Assembly: GCA_046155605.1 (NCBI GenBank)
Contig: JBJXFQ010000101.1
Span: 62,001-126,000 of the forward strand
Source: JAEUIZ01 sp046155605
GTDB taxonomy: Bacteria > Planctomycetota > Phycisphaerae > Phycisphaerales > UBA1924
Direction of reading: 5' to 3'
DNA length: 64,000 nt
Shown here: positions 16,072-23,301 of the stretch, in pieces
Layout: every line of letters begins with the position of its first letter
How positions within the stretch are numbered: the stretch's first letter is position 1
Program-made: the position numbers and the translations under genes
The notes under the pieces: generated by a model
Databases searched by the model: none
The model's input: only the letters and a program-made list of their open reading frames with translations
Told to the model about the DNA's origin: nothing

Positions 16072-17415
16072 GCGATCAGCGACGCCGGCGTTGGCACGCG
16101 CCAGCGACCAGTAGTCGCGGAGCGTCATGCCGTCGGGAACCTCAAGCGCCATGGGCCGTCGGGCCGTCGCCTTCACGTTGCCGCCGCCGATCGCAGCGGA
16201 CCACTGGACGAGCGACACGCGACCGCCGGGAAGCTCGCCGCCCAGCCCAGGCGACGGCCAGAGCGTGTTGCCCCCGCAGGCGTAGGACTGGGGCCAGAAC
16301 GAGCCGGCGACGATGCCCACCTGGCCGCTCGACTGGAACGTGTTGAACCGCAGCTCCAGCTCGACGGCCCGGAACTCCCGCTGCAGCGTGAACGCCCGCC
16401 CGTCGGCCTCGTCCGCCGCCTGATCGAGCACGTTGCCGACGATGGCGACGCGGCTAAAGGGACCGTCGAGGACGAACCCCGTCGAGACGTTGGCCGCGCC
16501 CGAGAGAACGTTGCGGGCGATGACGAGCTGGGACCCGTCAACCCACTCGCCAGCGCCACCCGTGCCGGTGCGCATCGCGCGCCACTCGATCGAGACCGAG
16601 GAGTGCCCGTCGGGGAAGCCGGTCTGTCCCCGGATCACGTTGTCAGCGATGACCCCGCTCCCCTGGCCGGCGATCGCGGCCCCGCTGTCGAGGAGCGTGC
16701 AGCCGATCAGGCTCCCGCCCCCCCGCAGGTTGACGTTGTTCTCGACGTTGACGCAGTCTCGGAAGGTACAGTCCACGATCGACCACGGACCCGAGCCGTC
16801 GGTGGCGTAGATGACGTGCGTCTTTGCTCCGCCGGTGTAGCCGCCGGGACCCTCGCGCCCTCCGCCGCAGCGATCGAAGTCGCACCGCTCGACCTTCCCG
16901 CGAAGGGCCGAGACGACGAGCGCCGTCACGGGATGGTCGCGGAAGCTGCAGCCGGAGATGAGCACGTACGCGATGGGTGGGCCCGTCGGCGCGTCCGCGG
17001 TGATCGCGCGATCGGAGCCGTGGAAGGAGCAGGCGACGATGCTGAAGGTGCCGACGCGGCCGTCGATCGTCTGGCCGTGGGCGTTGACGAAAGGGGCGTC
17101 GGAGATGAGGGCGACCGTGCCCTCGATGTCGAGGCCGTCGAGCACGACCTGGTCCGAGGCGTTGAAGGTGAGCGTGCCGATGATGCGGGCGCCGCCCCGG
17201 TTGGCGGCGCGGATGGCCACCTGCTGGAGACCGACCTTGAAGCTCTCCACGTAGACGCCGTCGGCGAGGACCAGCTCGTCGCCCGGCCTGGCCGAGCCGG
17301 CCGCGGCGGCCAGCCCGCCGGGGCGGACGTCGATCTGATCGGCGGTGAGCGGAACCGTCAGCGCGAAGACGAAGAGGACAGCGAGTCGCACGAACGCGGC
17401 GAGCGAGAAGGCCAT
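16069..17415 (-). CDS. Secreted right-handed beta-helix protein
   Basis: The 448-residue product has a signal peptide (MAFSLAAFVRLAVLFVFALTV, cut near residue 25) and then IDVRPGGLAAAAGSARPGDELVLADGVY, the usual opening of pectate-lyase-like or 'right-handed parallel beta-helix' domains. Repeated short strands with Cys/Asn turns (FSIVACSFHGSD, VLISGCSFRDH, SIVDCTFRDC) follow to about residue 390. No lyase residues can be assigned. Unlike the beta-helix gene at 12,975 it is exported, so it may act on the lysogen surface rather than in the virion. A promoter motif copy lies 28 bases upstream. Confidence 0.65.
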   Translation of the reverse strand: MAFSLAAFVRLAVLFVFALTVPLTADQIDVRPGGLAAAAGSARPGDELVLADGVYVESFKVGLQQVAIRAANRGGARIIGTLTFNASDQVVLDGLDIEGTVALISDAPFVNAHGQTIDGRVGTFSIVACSFHGSDRAITADAPTGPPIAYVLISGCSFRDHPVTALVVSALRGKVERCDFDRCGGGREGPGGYTGGAKTHVIYATDGSGPWSIVDCTFRDCVNVENNVNLRGGGSLIGCTLLDSGAAIAGQGSGVIADNVIRGQTGFPDGHSSVSIEWRAMRTGTGGAGEWVDGSQLVIARNVLSGAANVSTGFVLDGPFSRVAIVGNVLDQAADEADGRAFTLQREFRAVELELRFNTFQSSGQVGIVAGSFWPQSYACGGNTLWPSPGLGGELPGGRVSLVQWSAAIGGGNVKATARRPMALEVPDGMTLRDYWSLARANAGVADR

Positions 17416-17429
17416 CGTTGAAACCTCTG

Positions 17430-17448
17430 GTCCACGCGCCGCATACTA
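17430..17448 (-). promoter_or_regulatory. Phage promoter-like motif, copy 5
   Basis: On the minus strand GGGTAGTAT, seven bases, then GTGGACC, an AGAGG site and the ATG of the secreted beta-helix gene. It overlaps the end of the HerA-like ATPase gene by a few bases. Spacing to the start equals that of copy 4. Confidence 0.5.
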
Positions 17449-17452
17449 CCCC

Positions 17453-19177
17453 TCATCGCAAACCCTCCGGGAAGAGCACGGCGCCCGCCTTCACGAAGCC
17501 TGCCCCCGATGTTTCAGCAACCCCCAGACTGATCATCGATGCGAGACCGTCCCTGTAGGCTGACGATTTCGGCGACTGGCCCGAGTCGATGGCAAGTCTT
17601 TCTCGCGTCATTTTGCCGCCCGACCGAATCAGCACCCGCATCATGGTCGCCTGGTGCTTGCTCAGCTTCGCTGCCCACATGTCGTGGAGCTCGGCGAGCG
17701 TTCCCGGTGCCCGGCTCGCCGGTGCCCGTTGGCGTCCTTCGGTGGTGAGGGCAACGCGTCCTGCACTTGTGGTGGCGATGTCGCCGAGCTTGATGAGCGC
17801 AGCGACGTGATCTCTGTACCCGCTCGACTTAGGGCTCTGGTCCGAGAGCACGGCGAGGTTGCGGCGGTCGAGGCTGTCCAATCCCAGCCGCTCCATCATC
17901 GCCAGCGCGCCGAGCATCCGCTCCCGCGCCCCGCCCGCCACGGCCGTCCGAGGTTGCGGCGATGAACTGGGCGCCGGCCTCGGAGCGGGCCGCGGTGGCG
18001 GAACGTGACCGTTGCTGGTGGGTGGTGGCGGCGCGGGCTTGTGGTCGGTCGCTTTGATGACGTCGCTGAGCGCCTCGACCGCCCCGGCCATCTGCCGCCT
18101 GATCTGATCCAGGTTCATCCACTCGCCACGGAGCATGGCGAGCTGGCCCTGCCAGTAGTCATCACGCCTCGCCACCGCTCGATCGATCTCGGCCTCAAGG
18201 ACCGCCGGCTCGATCGCCGGCACGCGCTTCGCCTTCAGGGCCGCCTCGCGCTCGAGCTCGGCGATGCGAGCCTTGAGCGCCTTGGGGTCGTTGGCCTCGG
18301 CTTCTTTGAGAGCATCGTCGAGGGCGCCGCGGATCTCGCCAAGGTCGATCTCGGCCACGCGCTTCGGCGCGGAAGCGGCGCTGCCGTCGGTCGGCGTCGC
18401 GGACGAGTCGAAGGTGCGAATGGGCGGAAAGGTGATCCGCTCGAGGACCTGGCCCTCTGGGAACCAGACCCAGCCCTCGCCGCGCTTGAGCATCGCGAGG
18501 CTCTCGACCACCTGCTTCCCCTGCTTCGCGTCCGCCGCGCCCAGAATCCAGTCCTCGATCGCTCCCCGATCCTGGGGCGCGATCACCCGCATGGCGATGA
18601 GGGTGTCGGCGCAGGTGAGCGAGTCCTTGTGCAGCTTCGCCGGCCGCTGCGTGATGAGAATGGCCCGGATGCCGCGAGATCGCCCCCCGCTCATGAGCTG
18701 GTTCGTGGCGTGGAGCATCTTGCCGGTGTCGGGGTCCGGCACTTTGCCCTGCGGAGCGAAGTTGTGGGCCTCGTCGATGACGAGATGGAGCGGCGCCTTG
18801 ATGGTGCGGTAGAGCGTCTGGGCGAAGTCCGTGAACCACTTTGTGCGCTCGCCCACGGTCATGAGCGAGGTGTCCACGACAACGCTGACACGCTGGTCTG
18901 TGACGAGCCTGGCTACCGCGCTCCCGCTGTTGGCTGGCAGCGGCATGTCCCCGTGGTCGCCACCGAGGACGAGCACGGGGTAGCCGGCCGACTTCCCATC
19001 GGCGCTCGAGCGGAGCCCCCACCAGGCCGACGTCGGATCAATCACGCAGACCTGCCGCTGGTCGTCGAGCAGACCCTCCACGATCCCCTTGGACGCGAAG
19101 GTTTTGCCGCTGCCGGTCTTTCCGAGCACGGCGATGTGCTGCAGCAGCGCTTCGATCGGGATCTGCGTCGTCTTCAA
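17453..19177 (-). CDS. HerA/DUF87-like ATPase with two C-terminal winged-helix-like repeats
   Basis: The start is taken as TTG, which overlaps the CsrA-like stop (TTGA) and has AGGAG eight bases upstream; this gives 574 residues. Walker A is GKTGSGKT (about residues 18-25) and Walker B LVIDEAHNF (about 140), with a GGRSRGIRAILITQRP segment (about 170-186), the pattern of HerA/FtsK-clade pumping ATPases. A charged helical region follows (about 285-400). Two related C-terminal segments, each with QSPKSS(G/A)YRD near the middle, look like tandem winged helices. A DNA-translocation or recombination role beside RusA is inferred. Confidence 0.75.
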   Translation of the reverse strand: MKTTQIPIEALLQHIAVLGKTGSGKTFASKGIVEGLLDDQRQVCVIDPTSAWWGLRSSADGKSAGYPVLVLGGDHGDMPLPANSGSAVARLVTDQRVSVVVDTSLMTVGERTKWFTDFAQTLYRTIKAPLHLVIDEAHNFAPQGKVPDPDTGKMLHATNQLMSGGRSRGIRAILITQRPAKLHKDSLTCADTLIAMRVIAPQDRGAIEDWILGAADAKQGKQVVESLAMLKRGEGWVWFPEGQVLERITFPPIRTFDSSATPTDGSAASAPKRVAEIDLGEIRGALDDALKEAEANDPKALKARIAELEREAALKAKRVPAIEPAVLEAEIDRAVARRDDYWQGQLAMLRGEWMNLDQIRRQMAGAVEALSDVIKATDHKPAPPPPTSNGHVPPPRPAPRPAPSSSPQPRTAVAGGARERMLGALAMMERLGLDSLDRRNLAVLSDQSPKSSGYRDHVAALIKLGDIATTSAGRVALTTEGRQRAPASRAPGTLAELHDMWAAKLSKHQATMMRVLIRSGGKMTRERLAIDSGQSPKSSAYRDGLASMISLGVAETSGAGFVKAGAVLFPEGLR

Positions 19178-19374
19178 AGCTTCTTCTCCTGAATGCTGGC
19201 CCGGGGAGCCGGTGGACGCTGCTCGGGCCGGGGCGAGTTGACGCGGAACGAGCAGGGAGCGTCGATACCGAGCTTGCGGCGGCGCCAGCTCGGTCCGCCC
19301 ACGACGATCCTCATCTGGCCCGAGGGCGTGTCGATCACGATCTCGTCCCCGACCTGGACTGTTACGACGAGCAT
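19174..19374 (-). CDS. CsrA-like regulator
   Basis: The 66-residue protein starts MLVVTVQVGDEIVI and continues with RIVVGG and LGIDAPCSFRV, which follow the CsrA pattern (MLILTRRVGE, V.G..VRIGV.AP.....H). CsrA dimers bind GGA motifs in mRNA leaders and repress or stabilise the messages. The helix that follows in CsrA is replaced by a Pro/Arg-rich tail, and the key Arg44-equivalent in 'VHREE' appears to be replaced (RVNSPRP), so RNA binding may differ. It overlaps RusA upstream by 13 bases and the ATPase downstream by four. Confidence 0.7.
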   Translation of the reverse strand: MLVVTVQVGDEIVIDTPSGQMRIVVGGPSWRRRKLGIDAPCSFRVNSPRPEQRPPAPRASIQEKKL

Positions 19375-19883
19375 GCGGCCTCCTCCTCGATGCGCTCGGC
19401 GATGACGATGACGCCTGGCGCGCAGTCTTTGGCGGCGTAGAAACGGTCGACTGGGCCGAGATGGACCTGGCAGTCATCGACCCACAGGTAGCCGCGGCGG
19501 AGCGCGGCGCGGATGGCCTCGTTCTTCATGGCCTTCTTGGGGCGCGGTGGCGTGAGCGCGTCGAGCACGCTCTTGAGCACGTTGTCGACATCGGGCTTGC
19601 TGTTCTTGCGGATGGGGCCGTCGGGCGAGTCCTTCCGCATGAGTCTCTCGGGCCGCTTGAAGTGGGCCTCGATCGAGACCCGGATCGGGCCGACCCAGGG
19701 ATCGGCCGGGAATCCTGGCGTCCGCCTCGCGGCCCAGAGGACTGCCTTCCGCCAGTCGCGCGCGTCGTCAGGGGTGTAGATATGCGCGAAGGCCTTCCGG
19801 CCCGGGCGCGCGATGACCTGGGCCCGCGGCCGCGGCTGAGGCTCCGGCGTCCCGCGAACGACGAACTCGAGACGCTCAGCCAT
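19362..19883 (-). CDS. rusA: RusA family Holliday junction resolvase
   Basis: The 173-residue protein matches RusA, a dimeric endonuclease that resolves four-way DNA junctions in phage recombination and packaging. The metal-binding pattern is present: KPDVDNVLKSVLDAL, with D98 and D100, and WVDDCQV with D136/D137. An N-terminal GTPEPQPRPRAQ segment is the usual DNA-contacting start. Length is somewhat above the E. coli 120 residues, because of an extended central part. The gene overlaps its neighbours on both sides and belongs to the leftward early operon. Confidence 0.9.
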   Translation of the reverse strand: MAERLEFVVRGTPEPQPRPRAQVIARPGRKAFAHIYTPDDARDWRKAVLWAARRTPGFPADPWVGPIRVSIEAHFKRPERLMRKDSPDGPIRKNSKPDVDNVLKSVLDALTPPRPKKAMKNEAIRAALRRGYLWVDDCQVHLGPVDRFYAAKDCAPGVIVIAERIEEEAACSS

Positions 19884-20424
19884 TGCCCGTCGCCCCAGGA
19901 CGCTTCACGATCACCTTGCCGCTGGTTGCCTTGTAGATGACGAGCGTGAAGCCGACGACCGCTGCCCACTCCTCCATGGCCTTCTTGCAGTTCGTCGTCT
20001 TTGGCGCATCGACCCACTCGAACCACTGGTTGGGCTTGAGCAGCCGAGCGGCCTCGATCGCTTCGGCACGAGCCGCGGCGTTCTTGCCCTTGGGCGTCGG
20101 CGGCGGCGGCGGCTCCGACTTAATCGTGTATCTGCCGCTGGTCACCGGCATCGGCGCGGCCCTGGTCTGGGGGCTGTGCTGTGATCCTGGCACGTCTGGC
20201 ATATGAGCTACCTCTCCTTCAAAGCGAACCCCGCTCAACTTCTCCGCCACCACGATCAGCGAGCGGGCCAGCAGCGGCACGCCCATGTCCGCCCGCACGA
20301 ACCCGTCCACGATCAGCGCCACCCAGCACTTCGCCACCTCCTTCGGTGACAGCCGCTGCAGGTACTCCGGCCACTCGGCGCAGAGCTCGGGAGCTCCGTC
20401 GATGAGAGGAAGAACGCGCCGCAT
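19876..20424 (-). CDS. Phage protein of unknown function
   Basis: The 182-residue product has a helical N-terminal half (PEYLQRLSPKEVAKCWVALIVDGFVRADMGVPLLARSLI split by short turns), a disordered Pro-rich centre (about residues 80-115, including PPPPPTPKGK) and a C-terminal part (FEWVDAPKTTNCKKAMEEWAAVVGFTLVIYKATSGKVIVK) that could be a small alpha/beta domain. No family is recognised. It overlaps rusA by eight bases and directly follows the previous gene, so it belongs to the early operon. Confidence 0.6.
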   Translation of the reverse strand: MRRVLPLIDGAPELCAEWPEYLQRLSPKEVAKCWVALIVDGFVRADMGVPLLARSLIVVAEKLSGVRFEGEVAHMPDVPGSQHSPQTRAAPMPVTSGRYTIKSEPPPPPTPKGKNAAARAEAIEAARLLKPNQWFEWVDAPKTTNCKKAMEEWAAVVGFTLVIYKATSGKVIVKRPGATGNG

Positions 20425-21261
20425 TCACGCCTTCGTCCCGGTCGAATCGAACAGCGCGTCCCACTCATCGCCGAAGATCGTGGGCTCCAGCGCGAACGTC
20501 CTCACGCCCAGGCCACGCCAGTGCTCGAACTGCTCGCGCTGATATTCCTTCGAGCCCTGGAGCCAGAGCCCGGCGCATGTGACGTTCAGCTGCTTGAGCC
20601 TGGCCATGGTGACCATCTCATCCGGCCCGAGCCAGATCGTTCCAGGCCACTCCATCATCCCATTGCACCAGCCCTCGACGTCGACCACAGGTCGCACCAG
20701 CGGGTTCTCGAGGAGGGTCTTCGTCGGCGAACGGCCCTCGCGTGAGCAGTGCCAGCCGCCGGTGTCGATGGCGGGCCTCGCGCCCAGCCTCAGGCGATCG
20801 GCAAACTCGACGGCGACTCTGGCTTCGTCTCGCAGTGCCTCCGCCGCGTCGAGCAGCGCGTTCCCCGTGATCACTCTGGGCGTGTACGGCACGGCCCCCA
20901 TGAAGACACGGAGGTCGGTCGTGAGCGAGCGGGCCTCGCGGATGATGGCGTTGCCCGGGCGCTCGTTGTCGTCGCCCCAGACGCCCCTCACCGAGGTGCG
21001 GTCGCCGTCGGCGCTCGTCACCGCACCCTGGTTCTTTGGATGGCAGCCGTCGGCATCGACGAGCATCAGAAAATCGAATCGATGACGCTTGCTCCAGTCC
21101 AGGAGGCTCGGCGCGTGCTCGTGCGGCTTGATGTAGATGGACGGACGATTGCCATAGCCGGTCTGGTACCTGCCGGCGTCGCGATCGCTGCACCACCAGG
21201 CGGCACCGATGCAGATCGGCTTCGTGGACGGGCTTTTCGTAACACTCTCAGCGGTTGGCAC
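20425..21261 (-). CDS. Phage protein of unknown function, alpha/beta
   Basis: The start is assigned to GTG at 21261, which has AAGGAG eight bases before it and gives 278 residues. Segments such as FDFLMLVDADG, LRVFMGAVPYTPRV, PAIDTGGWH and VRTFALEPTIFGDEW look like successive strands of a TIM-barrel-like fold. Conserved-looking acidic and Trp residues would suit a glycoside-hydrolase-like or metal-dependent enzyme, but no family is recognised and no active site can be named. It overlaps the zinc-ribbon gene upstream by 14 bases. Confidence 0.6.
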   Translation of the reverse strand: MPTAESVTKSPSTKPICIGAAWWCSDRDAGRYQTGYGNRPSIYIKPHEHAPSLLDWSKRHRFDFLMLVDADGCHPKNQGAVTSADGDRTSVRGVWGDDNERPGNAIIREARSLTTDLRVFMGAVPYTPRVITGNALLDAAEALRDEARVAVEFADRLRLGARPAIDTGGWHCSREGRSPTKTLLENPLVRPVVDVEGWCNGMMEWPGTIWLGPDEMVTMARLKQLNVTCAGLWLQGSKEYQREQFEHWRGLGVRTFALEPTIFGDEWDALFDSTGTKA

Positions 21262-21445
21262 GGCGGGGCTCCTTCTGAGCTCCGAAGGGAAGCTCGGGTG
21301 TGGCGGTCTGATCGAACTTGGTGGCGATGACACGGTCCTGGCGCTCGTCGCGGGTCCGGCACTCGCGGCAGAGCACATAGGGCTCGACTTGGACGGGGTC
21401 GCTTGTGAGGCGGGTGCAGCGCACGCAGTAAAGTGGATTGCTCAT
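21248..21445 (-). CDS. Small zinc-ribbon protein
   Basis: The 65-residue protein has two CxxC pairs, CVRC (residues 8-11) and CREC (about 27-30), which would bind one zinc ion in a ribbon. The rest is charged and probably flexible. Its ATG overlaps the stop of the preceding nucleotidyltransferase fragment (ATGA). Small zinc ribbons of this kind are common in phage early regions, often binding DNA, RNA or host polymerase; no specific partner can be named. Confidence 0.6.
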   Translation of the reverse strand: MSNPLYCVRCTRLTSDPVQVEPYVLCRECRTRDERQDRVIATKFDQTATPELPFGAQKEPRRANR

Positions 21446-21663
21446 CTCCGAGCCTCCATTGGTGGGGCCTTCACGAACTGGATGAACTGGTCACGCTTCT
21501 CGGGGGCGACGTACTCGACGCCGGCGAGCTTGAAGGCCTCGGGCTCGCTCGCCACGCTCACGACGTCCCCGTGCGCGTCGACGAGGTGGTTGTCGATGCT
21601 GGCCTTGCGCGGTCGTTGCCGACCGGGATGCCGTGCTGGAGCTTCCAGCGCCAGAGGAACCAC
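21442..21663 (-). CDS. C-terminal fragment of the Pol X-like nucleotidyltransferase (other frame)
   Basis: From about residue 20 of this frame the sequence ASIDNHLVDAHGDVVSVASE followed by PEAFKLAGVEYVAPEKRDQF matches the C-terminal end of DNA polymerase X-type nucleotidyltransferases (the region reading L.D..G..V....E...F..LG..Y..P..R). The N-terminal 20 residues are out-of-frame sequence of the neighbouring gene. A -1 change of frame around 21,605-21,620 would join the two. It is therefore probably not a separate gene. Confidence 0.5.
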   Translation of the reverse strand: MVPLALEAPARHPGRQRPRKASIDNHLVDAHGDVVSVASEPEAFKLAGVEYVAPEKRDQFIQFVKAPPMEARR

Positions 21664-22136
21664 TTTCCAAAGTCACGCGGGCCCGTGCGCTCGATGAGCA
21701 GCCAGCCCCGGTTCTTGGGGGTGTAGCGGTAGATCTGGCAGGGGAGCTCGATGCCGATCCGCGTCCGGAGCACGAGCGAGCACGCCAGGAACCCGGGCTT
21801 GAGCCCGCGGACCGCGTAGCCCAGCGGCTGATCAGGCACCGTCTGCTGCGCGCCAAAGAGCGGCGTGGACTCATCCCGCCAGGGATTCGACATCGTCTCG
21901 TTGATCCGGCGGAAGAGCGGATCGTCCGAGGGCGACAGCTTCCGCGTCTCCCAGCCGCCCGGCAGCGGAGCCGCGAGCTCGATATCCCCGACCTCGTCGC
22001 GCCGGCGTCGGACCGATCCCACCACCAGATTGGCGGCGGAGTGGTCCGGCAGGAGGCCCGAAAGCTCCCAGCGCTCGAAGAGCACCTGGGCGACCTTGGA
22101 GGCCGTCGTGAGCGGCAGGCGGGGACCCTCGCTCAC
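21558..22136 (-). CDS. Pol X-like nucleotidyltransferase, N-terminal part (frameshifted)
   Basis: GTG at 22136 is chosen because AGGAGGT lies six bases upstream and the GTG overlaps the preceding stop. The 192 residues contain VVGSVRRRRDEVGDIELAAP (about residues 34-53), the GS...Dh[DE] nucleotidyltransferase motif of the Pol beta/X superfamily. Later segments (GWLLIERTGPRDFGKWFLWR) match the distal part of the same fold. The frame then runs into a Ser/Thr-rich nonsense tail, while the true C-terminus lies in the next frame. Either a real frameshift mutation, a sequencing error or programmed shifting could explain this. Template-independent nucleotide addition or repair is inferred. Confidence 0.65.
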   Translation of the reverse strand: MSEGPRLPLTTASKVAQVLFERWELSGLLPDHSAANLVVGSVRRRRDEVGDIELAAPLPGGWETRKLSPSDDPLFRRINETMSNPWRDESTPLFGAQQTVPDQPLGYAVRGLKPGFLACSLVLRTRIGIELPCQIYRYTPKNRGWLLIERTGPRDFGKWFLWRWKLQHGIPVGNDRARPASTTTSSTRTGTS

Positions 22137-22363
22137 GAGGTACCTCCTGCCAACTGGCCGAGCACGGCCTGGCCGCGCCACATCCACCACGACAGCCATG
22201 CCATCCAGACCAGAATGACGGTGAGCAGCATGAAGCCGAGAAGCAGATCGTTCAGAGAGCTGTCCTTGCGAATCGCGACAATCACCATGCGGACCAGCAG
22301 CACGAGCAACGCCAAGACTGGTACGCCGGCGAACATGAAGATGAACACGGCGGAGAGGCTCAC
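22133..22363 (-). CDS. Two-span small membrane protein
   Basis: GTG at 22363 follows a GGAGGT site and gives 76 residues. There are two hydrophobic spans, about residues 4-27 (AVFIFMFAGVPVLALLVLLVRMVIVA) and 40-60 (LLLGFMLLTVILVWMAWLSWWMW), joined by a short polar loop (IRKDSSLND). The layout resembles class II holins, but the gene lies in the early operon between an HNH nuclease and a nucleotidyltransferase, overlapping both by four bases. An effector or superinfection role is equally possible. No family is recognised. Confidence 0.55.
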   Translation of the reverse strand: MSLSAVFIFMFAGVPVLALLVLLVRMVIVAIRKDSSLNDLLLGFMLLTVILVWMAWLSWWMWRGQAVLGQLAGGTS

Positions 22364-23301
22364 GCCGCACCTCCGATCGCCTGGGCCAGGAGCGCGAGCG
22401 AGTCGCGGGGCGCGAGCCGGCGGCGGGAGCCGAACTCGGGATCTCGCTTCTCGTAGCCCTCGAAGGCCTCGCCAGAGAGATCGCGGCCACGCACGGGGAC
22501 GATGTGCGTCCAGGGGCCTCGCTTCTCGTACGCCCGCTCGGTGATGCGGAACAGCTTGTTCGGGCGACCGTCCCGACGCGACACGACCATCCCGGCCAGG
22601 CCCAGCCGGCTGGTGATCTGGTAGATGAAGCGATCCCCGTTGGGCGGGAGGCCTCGCTCCTTGCGGATGAGCCGGAGCGCCTCCGCGAGCTGCGCGGTCG
22701 TCTGCGGGTGACCGTTGGCGAGGCCCAAGGCGTGGAGGACCATGGCGTCTACGGCGGGAATGGACGGCCATCCCAGCGCGGCCGCATCGCCACCCTCGCC
22801 GTTGGGTCGGATCGCCTGCTGAATCCCGGGCACGAAGTTGAGCCACACGTGGAACCGGACCTTCTTCGGCGTGTTGTAGATGACGCGGGCCTCGTGATCG
22901 ACCGGGTACCACCGCGACGGCAGGTACTCGCGGAGCCGCCGCGTCAGGGCGACGATGCGGTTCCTCTCGCCGGCCGCGGCGTGGCATTTGCGATAGGCGT
23001 CGGCGCTCAGGTCCGGGTTCCGGTCGTGCCACAAGAAGACATGGTCGCCTGGCGTGACACACGCGAGATTCGCGGGATCGTCGTTGAGCTTGTCGCCGTC
23101 GAGGTGGACTACGCGCATGCCTCGCGGCACCGGCCCCTTGTTGTTGATCCACCACCACCGCGCGTAATCGACCCACCGCCGCGGCCCCGTCGTCGCCACC
23201 TTGATCCGGCGGACGCCGTCATAGACGCGGATGGTGCCGAGCGGAACGGGCCCGCTGTGCGGACGACGGTTAGGAGCGGCGGGAGGAGCGGCGGCGATCA
23301 C
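22360..23301 (-). CDS. HNH endonuclease with C-terminal winged-helix-like domain
   Basis: The 313-residue protein contains MRVVHLDGDKLNDDPANLACVT (about residues 62-83), the HNH_3-type core with VHLDGD and the DDPANL asparagine, followed by HVFLWH. This fits a metal-dependent nicking or double-strand nuclease like those of mobile homing genes or phage packaging. The second half (about 185-270) has LAEALRLIRKERGLPPNGDRFIYQITSRLGLAGMV, suggesting a winged helix for DNA recognition. Its ATG overlaps the ParB-like stop. Whether it is a homing enzyme or has a phage-cycle role is undecided. Confidence 0.7.
   Translation of the reverse strand: MIAAAPPAAPNRRPHSGPVPLGTIRVYDGVRRIKVATTGPRRWVDYARWWWINNKGPVPRGMRVVHLDGDKLNDDPANLACVTPGDHVFLWHDRNPDLSADAYRKCHAAAGERNRIVALTRRLREYLPSRWYPVDHEARVIYNTPKKVRFHVWLNFVPGIQQAIRPNGEGGDAAALGWPSIPAVDAMVLHALGLANGHPQTTAQLAEALRLIRKERGLPPNGDRFIYQITSRLGLAGMVVSRRDGRPNKLFRITERAYEKRGPWTHIVPVRGRDLSGEAFEGYEKRDPEFGSRRRLAPRDSLALLAQAIGGAA

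Noticed and set aside
22133..22363. Cyclase-effector (CBASS-like) pair formed by the two-span protein and the nucleotidyltransferase
   Set aside because: The nucleotidyltransferase resembles the Pol X group rather than CD-NTases, and both genes are part of a longer phage operon; kept only as a remote possibility.
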